From Lepas anatifera (taxonomy: Eukaryota > Arthropoda > Thecostraca > Lepadidae): a stretch of DNA of 64,000 nucleotides. A program made the position numbers and the translations under genes. The notes below the pieces were generated by a model. The model searched no databases, was not told where the DNA came from, and worked only from the letters and a program-made list of their open reading frames with translations. Every line of letters starts with the position of its first letter. Positions within the stretch are counted from its first letter, which is position 1. Location of the stretch: the NCBI GenBank assembly GCA_034440635.1, contig JAOTON010000046.1:806001-870000 (forward strand), given 5' to 3'. Below are positions 24,301 to 36,300 of the stretch, piece after piece.

Positions 24301-27300
24301 TTAGAGGAGGTTGGTGGGGTTTTGAGGAGGCGCTAAAACATGCTATAGATAGCGACCGTGCAAGTGAGGGCAATCCTTTTTTCGAACCATTCGCATGTTC
24401 AAAGTGCCAAAGCCGGAAAGGCTGGATCTAGAAAACCTGAGAAAATCGACGATGCAATGCGAGACCACCAGGACAGCCGTGAAAATGGAATGCTAACGGA
24501 CCACGTAAGACCCAGGTAGGCAAAAAGCTACCAGGGGGCACCGAATCTGTCAACATATTCGTCCCGAATCAGAGGGGAGTGGTCGAAGAACAGGGATTAA
24601 AGATCCCGAGAATTTCCAGTAAACAGCGATTCTCGGTCGTCGTCAAAGTGTTCTAAGTGAAGTTTATTTCTGTTTCGGTGTTTGTCACACATTGTGTTAC
24701 TGATCCGAGACGATGGAAACTGATGTTGAACTCACGAAGAAAGCGAAGGGAGTATGACGCCTTGGTGCCATTCTGGACTGGTGGTTTTGGGGCCAATCTT
24801 GATTGAATATAAAGGATATGACCTAATATGGGTGGCATTCTGGACTGGTGGTTTTGAAGCCAATCTTGATTGAATATAAAGGATATGGCCTAATATCTGT
24901 TGAAAATCCTAACAATTCTTTTTCAATTTTTCACTGTTACACGACAAAATCCAAATTTCTTGACGTCAATCATTTGCACCAGAAGTAAATGTGAAAACAA
25001 ATGAAGCGTGTCTTGCCTAAAGAGGCAATTATTAGGAACCAAAGTGATAATCATCGATTTCAGCTATTTTTCTTGATATATCAAAACATATCTCCCGTTT
25101 CAAACTAGTCATTGAAGAAAGTTATACATATTTCTAGTCGATAGCACCGAAGGCATGTTCAGCATGTATATTTTGAAGAGGTCCGAGCAGTAAATATTTG
25201 TCCGTGCAGTGGGCCTAAGTATTACGTCACCTTCCCAAGTTCCACTCCTACCACGTGACCACCGTGGGAGGAGGGGATCGATAGGCGGTGAATTTATTTT
25301 TTATTTATTTTTTCTCCGCGAACGGTGAGTTCTGGGGCAACCGGAATTTCCATCAAGCGGTTTCTGGGCAAGCTCTATCACATGCCTATCCCAGTTCAAA
25401 TCCCATTTTTAAGTGCCTCATTCGCTTTAACGCTATCTGCTTATTTTCGACAGGGCATCTTAAAAAGAAAATAATATTCAGAAAGATGGTTTTGAACGAT
25501 TGATCCTCTGCGAGCATGCAAGTACATTCACTGCTATTGAGGGCACGTATGATTAGACTGAGAAATGGGTCTTGCAGCGGTTGACGTGTGTTTGTGCGAG
25601 GCAATCGTGGCGCGTTCGGCCTACTTAGCTATCGATTCCATGGTTGTGTGACACATTGTTGGGAAGATGGATGGGAGGTGTAGTGTGGTCCCCTCTCAGT
25701 GCGCGCAGTTGTAATGGACCGCCCCCGGTGCGTGTCGAAGGCCCACTACTCCAGCGTGTGCGCACCAATCAGGAGGTACCACAAATCACGCCCGAGTGGT
25801 CATTCTGACCATTGTTGGCGTGCGCCGGTTCTGAGGGAAGCGGCGATCGGGCGGTAGCTGCTTGTTCGAACGTCACCACCACCACCGCGTCACGTCAGAG
25901 TGACGTTCAAACGTCATCGCCACCACTGCCTCAAGTCATAGTGACGTTCAAATGCCGTCGCCACCACAGCCCCACGTCAGTGACGTTCAAACGTCATCGT
26001 CACCACAACGCCTCACGTCAAAGTGGCGTTCAAGACGTCGTCATCACCACGCCCTCACGTCAGTGACGTTCAGACGTCATGGCCACAACGGTCTCACGTC
26101 AGAGTGATGTTCAGACGTCATCGTCACCACGGCCTCACGTGAGGGTGACGCGTGCTGTCTGCAGCTGTCGGTGGCGGAGCTCGTCCCCGTGCCGACCTTA
26201 CCTGTCTGTGTAGCACGTGCCTTAGATTCCCGAGCAAACACTGCCGGCGTTATCACGGCTCCGCCGGTGCGCAGAAACGCCGCGATGGCTCCGCGCCAGA
26301 TAATAGGGACAGGGCCGCAGGCAAGTTGCCCGTCCTCACTCGACATGATTCAGATACCGGTACTGTGAACGCCGGCATGGGAGATGTAATGGAATAAAAA
26401 TATATTTAGTTTCTAGATAAATGTTGAGCATCATGTGAAGTCTGGTATTATACAACAACTGATATATGCTTGGATATGTAAATTCAAATAATATTTTGGT
26501 GTGCTGATTTTTATTAATATGTTTTCCCCCGTAATCCTGCTAATCAAGATATATGCCTGTTTGGATTAAGAAATGATTGTAAACTAACTACACGTCAACA
26601 AAAATATCATAGAGACGTCTGGTGATTGCAGTCCCCTGAATGTGAGTCACGGCTGTTTGCCGGGTGATCGTTCAGTGCAGCCCGGTTTAGCGCGGGGCAT
26701 GAATCAGCTGACGTGGGTGGCGCGGAAAGGCGCGGATTAGTGGCGCGCCATTCACTGGCTGAGCTGCGCTACCGGCCGCCGCCCTGCCGGCACCCAGCCG
26801 CCCTGTCTGGCCACGCCGAGCCGCCCTGAAGCCGCCGAGTCCGGCCACCTGAACCGCCAAGTCTGGCCACCTGAACTGCCCTGAAGGCGCCCAGTTTGGC
26901 CACCTGAACTGCCCTGAAGGCGGCGAGTGTGGCGACCTGGACCGCCCTGAAGGTGCCGAGTCTGGCGACCTGAACCTGACCTGAACAGCCCTGAAGACGC
27001 CGAGTCTGGCGACCTGAACTGCCCTATCGGCCCCGAGTCTGGCGACCTGAACAGCCCTGAAGACGCCGAGTCTGGTGAATGCCTGAACCGCCCTGAAAGT
27101 GCCGAGTCTGGCGACCTGAGCTCTCAGGCCGCAGCCCGTCTCTGGTTCAGCATTTCAATCGGCCCAGACTTGGTTTCGGCTGACCCGCTGTGTTTCCCTA
27201 CATGGGCGGCAGGGACCGGCGCTGGGGTGTCGGGAACTGGGTCACAACAGACGGAACAGGTGCGCGGCCGCGCGGAGGCCGGCACGTGTCTCACATTCAG

Positions 27301-30300
27301 AACACGAGTTCTCACTCGGGAGTGGGGCTTTCCTGGCTTGGCTTGGTGCCTGCCGTCGGCCGCGCCTGCTCCCCCTACTCAGGAAATGTAACTACCTGCG
27401 GCGTCTCTGGGTGGAGTGGCGCGCCGACTGTTCACAGAGTCAGTACCCGGCCCGATGTGGGAGAGGTACTCACCAGCGTGTGAGACGGTCCGGACTGGTC
27501 ACAGTGCCAGTATCCGCCCTGGTGTGAGAGAGGTACTCACCAGCGTGTGAGATGGTCCGGACTGGTCACAGTGCCAGTTCCAGGCCTGGTGTGAGAGAGG
27601 TACTCACCAGCGTGTGAGATGGTCCGGACTGGTCACAGTGCCAGTACCCGGCCTGGTGAGGGAGAGGTACTCACCAGCGTGTGAGACGGTCCGGACTGGT
27701 CACAGTGCCAGTTCCCGGCCTGGTGTGAGAGAGGTACTCACCAGCGTGTGAGACGGTCCGGACTGGTCACAGTGCCAGTATCCGCCCTGGTGTGAGAGAG
27801 GTACTCACCAGCGTGTGAGATGGTCCGGACTGGTCACAGTGTCAGTACCCGGCCTGGTGTGAGAGAGGTACTCACCAGCGTGTGAGACGGTCCGGACTGG
27901 TCACAGTGCCAGTTCCAGGCCTGGTTTGAGAGAGGTACTCACCAGCGTGTGAGATGGTCCGGACTGGTCACAGTGCCAGTACCCGGCCTGGTGTGAGAGA
28001 GAGGTACTCACCAGCGTTTGAGATGGTCCGGACTGGTCACAGTGTCAGTACCTGGCCTGGTGTGGGAGAGGTACTCACCGGCGTTTGAGATGGTCCGAAC
28101 TGGTCACGCCGCTTCCGGGAGGTGGCTGGGCTGCTGTGCCGTCGCTCAGTGGCGGTGTCACGTAGCGGGCCTGCCGTCACGCAGCTGCTCCGGGGCGTCA
28201 CGTCACCCTCCTGCAAGTGGAGAACAGGTGAGCAGGGCAGAAGAACTGTAACTGTCGGATTAGAAACAAAAGAATCATAGTCTGCACAGGACCTTTGATT
28301 TTCGTATTGAGGGTTCGACCTGCTGGGCGCCTTGTGACGTATAAAGATGGAGCGCCCCATTCCACCAGCAATCAGGAGTCGCCTCCGGTCTTTGGTCTCC
28401 CTCCCAGTCATTGGGAATAATCATCCCTAGAATGCATGGACAGGCGGCCGCTGCGCCGTGGCCAGGCGATCTTTGTATGCTCAGGAGCTGGGCGTCAGTG
28501 CCGAGCCGACCACCACCAGTACCAGTAACAGCAGCAGCAGCAGATGACGCGGCGCCTGCCCCTGAGGCCGACCACGCCACAGCTCCGGCCCCGGCAGTGC
28601 CGAGCCGACCACCACCAGTACCAGTGCGATCAGCAGCAGCAGCTGACGCGGCGCCTGCCCCCTGAGGCCGACCACGCCACAGCTCCGGCCCCGGCAGCCT
28701 CCCAGCGGGCCCGGCGCTGCTGTGTCGACACCGCCGCGCTGCGTGTCTGGTGAGCGGTGTCGTCTGCCAGGCACGCCGCCCGGGGCGCCGTCCCATCAGA
28801 GGCCGGGGCGGGGGCGGCGGCGTCATCAGGCAGGCGGGCGGCAGTCACACGGACTCGGCACTTATAGTGGCATTAACGAAGACCAGTCGGCCCGCGGCGG
28901 CGCCCGGCCCGCACTGACCAGTCAACCCGCAGTCGACGGCTGCTGGAATCAGGCGAGATTGACCCGGATCTTGTAAGCCCCCTGTCCAAGTGAAAACACA
29001 CTGAATCACCCACTTAAGATTTGGAATCCGTGATTTGTAGGATTTTATGTTTCCAGTGTCACAAGATGCCATATTTGAGCTTTTAATGAGACGTCTGGAA
29101 ATGTGACCGTATTCTGGTTCCCAAAACTTCAGGTGTAGAAATGGTATTGCCGAAGCCGCCGCGATGCGCTCGCGCTACTTTCTATCGGCACATATAGCCT
29201 TAGCCGCTGACGTGCCCTAAAACTCCAATCATCATCAGCGCCGCTTTCTATCGCGTCCAATCGCCCAGTCGGCGGCGGCAGCGGACCCGGCCGGTGGGTC
29301 GGATCCGCGGGGACCCGTCTCCGTCTGTCTCTCCAGCCCCAGCGCCAGGTCCGCCCTCTCCCGCCGAGGAGCTGTCGACCTCGGAGCGGCCGGCTGACAG
29401 CCACGCTGTGCGGTACCGTGGCGCGCTGGCGATCGTACCGGCGTCCCTGCTGCTGACGGACTGGACAGCGTAATGGCGCGCGATGTGTACCATCGGCCGC
29501 CCGCCCGGTGGAACAGTCTGCGTTTGAACTCGAAGGCCGGTCACACGTGTCCATCACACACCCGCAGAAAGTGGAAAATGAACTGTCGCCGGCCGGCGCG
29601 TCTGCAGGACGCTGTAATTCGGCGTCTGTCAGATGACGGACACCGGAACGGCTGCCGGCCGCCGGGCCTGTGTCGAGCGGTGAAGCGGTGGCCGCTCCCC
29701 GGCGGCGCCGCTGCTACCCCCCCCACACACACAATGCCAACACCTGTCCTTTTCAGCCTCTTATTATACCTTTTATCCTGTATTTCATCTTTTGTATACT
29801 CCCTTAATGTGTGTGATGGCCATGGGCGGATCCAGGATTGCTTACGGGGGGGGGTGCCATCCGGACCAGGAGGCGCCACTTTGGGACGGCAAAAGCTATC
29901 AGGTTGGCGCCAAATCCTATCGTGGGGGCTGGAAGTGAAAAGCGACCTTTCAGGGGCGCTAAGGATGGGTGGGGGGTGCCTCCTGGATCCGCCTGCGGCG
30001 ATGGCAGCCCTACCGGGTGCCATATGAGTGGATGTAGGTGATATATTGTGAACAGATGTCTTTTAAATCGAACGCAACACCGGCGTTTCTTTGATCAAGT
30101 CAACTATATATGAATAGAAGTTCGATATGTGTAGATGTGAAGTTGTAGTCGTACCCCTCCCCCACACCCACAAAAACAACTTCTGGCGAGGGAGCGTCGG
30201 ACCGAATAGTCTGTGAGAGGTTGAATTGACGGGGTGTTAAAAGGCTTTTTGCATGTCAATTTTTGGTCGGATGGACCATTTGTGGTCCGCATCCGGACCA

Positions 30301-33300
30301 ATGGTGCCCATCCCCCCGGCTTTTCTCGTAGCCCCCCAATAACTAAAGACCTGTTTCCCGTTTCGCAGGGGTTCGTGTGTACTTCGAAGGTGCATTGCTC
30401 TCAGCTAGGTATATTGTACAAAATAGAAATAAGTATCCAACAATGAAAATAGTACCTTTTATACTCTTGGGATTACACTATTGTGCACCTTTGAGCTTTC
30501 ACTGCCAGGGGCGGACACAGGATTTTGCCAAGGGGGAGCTTCAGGGGCGGCCAGACTACCATTTGTGGACAACCTTTTGTATCGTGAAGGGCGCCTTTGT
30601 GATACTAAGGGGTATCGAAGCTGCTTTGTCTTTGCTATGCCATTTGAAACAACGCCGACTAAAAGAAAACGTTGCCAGGGAAGGGCAGAATTTCTTAAAG
30701 TGTCTCTGGTGAAACATATAGCAATGAAACAGGGCACCTCTATCTGGACTACTTCGTGAAATCGAATTCACGCAGGGGCGGCCTTTGGAGATTTTGAGGA
30801 CCAGTTGCTATCTCATATAGGCACCCTGTCTGCGCAGAGTGGATAGTGATATATCCATAATATCCCACGTGAAGGCGAAACTGTTTTTGGAATTTGCACA
30901 TTTGTGGGGAGGACGGAAGCAAAGTTCCTCCTGTCGATATTTTAATTTTTCACACAGATGCCGTAGGAATTTTTCATTGTTGACACACCTCATTAGGGGC
31001 ACAGTAAAAAACACCGGCTAGATAATTAAATGGTAGAAGTCAACAGTTACGGCAAACATGATTTTTACCAGCCTGCTATATTGCATCGTAGCATGTCTCG
31101 TTGCAATAGACAACACAGCCACATATCGGGTGGGCGTGAGTGTGCCCGTGGGATCCTGAGTGGTGATGTAGCAAACTATGGCATTGATCGAGGCCAAATG
31201 CATGAACTAAATGAACTCGGGGCAAGCAGCTTTTACCACTCAAAGCTGAGAATAGTCTATGTTGCAGTGGGGCGCCCCAAGACTGGAAAAGGGCAGCTAA
31301 TCGTGAAATAGTGGCACCTGACCACAAAGAAGAGGACACCCGGAGCTGAATGAGGGTGGTTAACATAAAAGTAGAAGGCTACAAAAGAGCAAACAATTGT
31401 GGAAAAGGGGCGCGCAACCATGCACTAGAGGGCAGTCAAAAGTGGATGAGAGCGGTCCATGTTGCAGTGCGCCACCCTAGGGCAGAAAAGGTGGTCAATT
31501 GTGGAAACGGGGCGCCTCGACCATAAAGTTGAGGGCGGCTGAAGTTGAATAAGGGCTTCCATGTTGAAGTGGGGCGCCCTAAAGCTGTAAATAGCGATGC
31601 GTGGTGGAGAGGGGGCAGCACAATTATGCTCTAGAGGGTGACCTGAAGTGGATGAGGGCGGTCCACGTTGCAGAGGCCCGCCAAGGGCTGGAAAAGGGTG
31701 GCCAATCGTGAAACCACAAAGTAGAGGGTGGGAAATATCGATGAGAGCGGTCCACGTTGAAGTGGGGAGACCAATGGCATGCCGGGAGCAGCTGATAGAG
31801 ACGCCTCCCGTCGTTAGCGGTGGTCTCCGTGTCCGCCAAGTTTCTTCCCGTCCCGTCCGGTCCCATTCTCTTCCGTCCCACTCTGCTCCGTCCTGTCCGG
31901 TCCCATTCTGTCCCATCCCGTTACCCGTCCCTTGACGACGTGCACCGTCTGCCTGCAGCTGCCGTGTGCGACGGGCCGGTGAGGGTGTACCTGCGCTGTT
32001 AGATTGATGTTATGAACTGTCGCAGCTGTGGTGCCGGCCGCTCCGACAGCTCGCTGTAGCGTGGCGACAGGTTGCTGGGGGCGGCGGGCACGCGCCGGCG
32101 CCGGCGGGTACGCTGCAGGGCCGGCGTGGTGTCGGCGGCGGCCCCGCCGCTCTGGGTTAGGTGTCGCCCGACAGAGGCCGCTGCCGCTGGCGGCGATGGT
32201 GGCCTGCTTGGTAAGGGCGTCGAACATCGGGTCGTGCTGGGTGCTATGTATGCACATTACAGCCGAAACTCAGTCCTTGTAGCACCTGAGCTCGTCAAAC
32301 AGGCTTCGCATTGTTAGTACTGCTTGCGTGGGACCTTTCCGGAAAAACTTCGCCTGACCGGCCCCGTGAATAGCTATGCCACGGTTAGAGAAACTCTGCC
32401 GTCAGAAAGACTGTCTCCTCGTAGACGGGAAATATTATATCCTGGCTGCGAATATATATCGGGATATATTATATAGGCGTATAGGCTTGTGGCGTAGATA
32501 AGCCGCGCTTCTAGGCCAATCTGGTATCATAGTATCCTTCCTGGAGGTCACCGGCGGCTTAGCATTGCGTAGCAGGGCCGCCTCGGCTTAGCACGCGGAC
32601 TGAGATCAAAGCAGCAGCCTAGTTTTGCCTATGCATGACATCACAATGACATCAGACTACTGCATATGGTCAAGACCGGGCTGCGCAGCGCCCCGGTGCG
32701 CTGACAGGCCTCTGCCTCCGGAGTCGAATCCTCCGCCGGAACTCTGCTTCCAGAGCTAAGTCCTCCGCCGGGCCTCTGCTTCCAGAGCTGAGTCCTCCGC
32801 CGGAACTCTGCTTCCAGAGCTGAGTCCTCCGCCGGGCCTCTGCTTCCAGAGCTGAGCCCTCCGCCGGGCCTCTGCTTCCAGAGCTGAGTCCTCCGCCGGG
32901 TCTCTGCTTCCAGAGCTGAGCCCTCCGCCGGGCCTCTGCTTCCGGAGCTGAGGCCTCCGCCGGGGACGCACTGCCTCTGGCAGCGCCCCGCACGCCGTCA
33001 GCACCTTACTGCGCACTCATTACATAACGCAGCTGATCAAAGCAGGATTTGGCCATATGAATGTGCATTTTGTACCCCAGCGTCAGAAAGAGAATAGATC
33101 GCAGTAAACTCTGACCTGTTGTCTGTTTTTTTGTAGGTAGACTTAAAAGAGGATGCATCTTGGAAATAATTTCCGTCTGACATTTTCTAGAAATTTGTAG
33201 CTATTTTGACCTCAGATCCCATTCCTCATCGGAAAGGTACTGCCCCTTAAGCATATGATTTCTGGAAACCGTACGCAACTTTCGAATCATGTGAGTGGAC

Positions 33301-36300
33301 AAAGTCCTTGAAAAGACCTGTCCCTCATTATCCATAAAGCGTAGTAGCGAGAACGAGCTCCTTCACTTCATTGGGACCCTTATGTATGAAATAAATGAGA
33401 AGCCGCTTCATTTGACGGAGCGGCCGGCACAGCTACGTCTGCCAAACCCTCACCATTAGCGCTGAGCTGTGCCGTCACCTCTCGGCCGCGTCCGTTGCTG
33501 CTCCTATGCGACATCCTCCTGCTGTCACGTGCTGGTCGGCACATCCACCCTGCCGACGTCCGCTCCACACCCGGCCCGATCTGCGACACTACTGCCGGCG
33601 CCCGGCGTGCCTGAGTACTCCGTAGTGGGCGTGCCACAGTGGCGCCATCTGAGACGGCCGCGGCCAGCTGTTCGACGTCGACGTCACAGTGTGATGTAGC
33701 CCGCTGACCCGACTACCCGAGGGCGGTGGAGATTGGTGCGGGGATGCGCCGTACATGACGACCCTGCTCTGTGTGTCATCGAAAGCTTCGAAGGCGCCAA
33801 GGTTGAGCGCCGACCTTGAGCACCGTTTGGTTTTCGGGGAATTTGGTGAGGGGAGGAGGAGGTGTCGAACTGATTGGCAGACCGGCGCTATACTCCTCAA
33901 TAGTGTTTTACTAAGCTCGCGTACACAAAATAGGCGCGAAAAGCTCTGTAGGGGACTGCGCTGGCTTCAATGGCATTACAAGAAACTACTGTTAGGCGGA
34001 TGCTAAATCACAAACTCGCTAAGGCCACTGAACCAACACGACCACGATGACATCTAGCCGTGATGGCTTAAGCTTTGTGGCAGCTCAATAGCGCTAGAAC
34101 TGCTAGTTTTCAGGAATCGAGTGATCATCTATTGTGTCATGAACCCGTGCAGCTCCGAATGTGGAGAATGGTGAATGGTGCGGTTTTTATGTTTTTTGGA
34201 AGCTGGTTTGCAGAATGGTGCGGCTGTTTTATGTGTCTGGTCGGAAGCTCGGTTTGGGGGCCGGTGCGGCTGTTTTATGTGTCTGGTCGGAAGCTCGGTT
34301 TGGGGGACGGTGCGGCTGTTTTATCTGTCTGGTCGGAAGCTCGGTTTGGGGGACGGTGCGGCTGTTTTATGTCTGTCTGGTCGGAAGCTCGGTTTGGGCA
34401 GCTGGTGTGACCGCCTGTGGCCGCCTCTGTTGCAGTACATGTCGCCACGGTTTCCCGGAGGACCCCGACCCGGAGTACGGATGCCCGGCAACATGGGAGA
34501 GTTCAATGGGGTGAGTAGCGGATACTGGAGCGCCCGATGGCGTTCTTGTTTCTTACTGACGCCATCACCGAGTTCTAGCTGAAGGCCAGCCCACTGGGTG
34601 GTCAGCAGTAGCTGATGGGCTCAGGCACGCGTGGGTGCGGCTCAGGACCGGCCAGATTTAAGATCTCTGTATGTTTTAACAATATGATAGCGGACCTAGT
34701 CAGTTTCTTATCCCCGTGGACTGAAAGCACATGGGGGATGTGTTTGAGCACACAGACTTTATATTTTACTGTCGGATATCATTTTCACGACGAAAGATTG
34801 ACCGGAAGAGATTCCATTGATGTTCAAGGACGGTGTTTGAAACACGGGTTCCACCTTCTGACGAATCTGGAACCCTGCTAGTAATTCGACAAAGGTCATG
34901 GGCGTAGACACCGGGTAGGATTTGGAGGCTACCATTGTTTATCACACAAATTTCTATCTGCCAACCGCCAAATTAGGAACTGAACGTTTGCAAATATTTA
35001 ACTGGGAGTTAGCGGGGGTTGGCTAAGACATCAGAATAGCTGCGTAGTCCGGCGGGATACAGTATGATGAGGAAAACTCAGTTGAGAATAGTTTCTTGCT
35101 TCTGGATTGGTACGAAAATACAGATTGCAAGTGGGTTGCTATTTCGATATTAATCCCCGTGAAGTAATTTGGAGCTATAATAATTCTAACGTGATGCCAG
35201 TCTTCTGCCGTGGTATTTATGTTCAGATTTATGTTTGAACTTTCGTTTATCACCAATCACTTGTATGATCGCCCATTTGCATCCGAATCATACGTTTACC
35301 GGGAGCCTGTGCCAACTAGCCTATGTTCCGCGGTCCTTCAGTTCGAGTAGCCTTACATCCTCCGGTCTTGCCTTCGCCCTTCAGCATGTTTGACTTGATA
35401 TAATGCTGGTATCGTATTTCGCGTAACGCCAACTATCCGTATTACCTCTGCTCTAGCAATGCCTCCACGAATTGTGGTTGGGGCGAAGATGGCCAATTGC
35501 CGGCCCCTAAACAACTATGCTTAAATAGTAAGTTCTTCATGATTGTTGTCGCTTTGATCCCACCAGCCGTCTCGTCTGGATCCGCCTGTGGGGTATCGCT
35601 CACCGCCAGACTGACACTGTGTATTGTCCTTCAGCCCCCAGGTCAGCCAATGATGCCCTCCAACATGGACCCGACCCGACCAGGTAAGCGCACAGTCTCC
35701 GGCTGCCCCGCACCCCTGCCCCGCTCCCGGTCTCCGCTCCTGCGACAGTCTGTCCCACGAGTCCGGGGCCTGACCGCCGTTATAGTCCTCTCCCGCATGT
35801 AAAGGGGAACAGAGGGCTCAGCCTCCAGGGGCTCTTATGCAGGCATTCCACGACACATCGACCTTATGTGATGCTCTGAGTTGGACGGCCACGATTTTAT
35901 CACAATGGAATACAGTTACACGTTGTTTTTTAGCGGTTACTGTTAGTTTCGTGGTATAGGACGGTTTGTTTGAAAGTTCAGAGCAAAACAAAAACGTCCG
36001 TTACTTTTGGGACACCCTACGCGTAGGAAATTTGCGTATATAGATGTACAGTTCTAGGAATGTCTGCTGGAGGTGGAATGACAGCAATCAGTCTCGTGGG
36101 AATGTCCTGAATCTATAAAACGCTGATAAAGGTAGAAGGCGGTAAAATATTTAACTGCTACAACCCACCCAAACACCCACCCTTCAAACGAAACATTACG
36201 CACCGTTAAAACTGGGATACAACTGCTGCTAAAACCAAAAGACCCAAATCAATAACAGTCAAAAAGAGGCTAACATGTAAACATCTTTAAAATGCATACC

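Larger units (their letters stand above)
2269..34435 (+). other. Ssdp intron b-c (about 32 kb)
   Basis: This very large intron separates exon b from exon c. It holds the minisatellites, SINE-like heads, TGACCT-rich repeats and MITE-like elements listed individually. Stretches where nothing else was recognised are about 5,000-9,000, 9,600-11,300, 11,400-12,900, 16,230-19,500, 19,550-21,400, 23,560-24,770, 24,900-25,850, 26,160-26,800, 29,240-29,820, 30,000-31,200, 31,930-32,690 and 33,000-34,190. Open frames there are short, GC-driven and unlike known proteins. Confidence 0.8.

Noticed and set aside
28200..28240. Donor-like gagaacag|gtgagc on the + strand
   Set aside because: No matching acceptor in phase and no Ssdp-like residues precede it, so it was not called an exon.
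28411..28848. Ala/Pro-rich frames on both strands
   Set aside because: They arise from a 106-bp duplication with CAG repeats and have no splice context linking them to Ssdp.
32670..33016. Gly/Ala/Arg-rich frames on the - strand
   Set aside because: The peptide repeats cycle through frames because the unit is 32 bp, so they are not a protein repeat.
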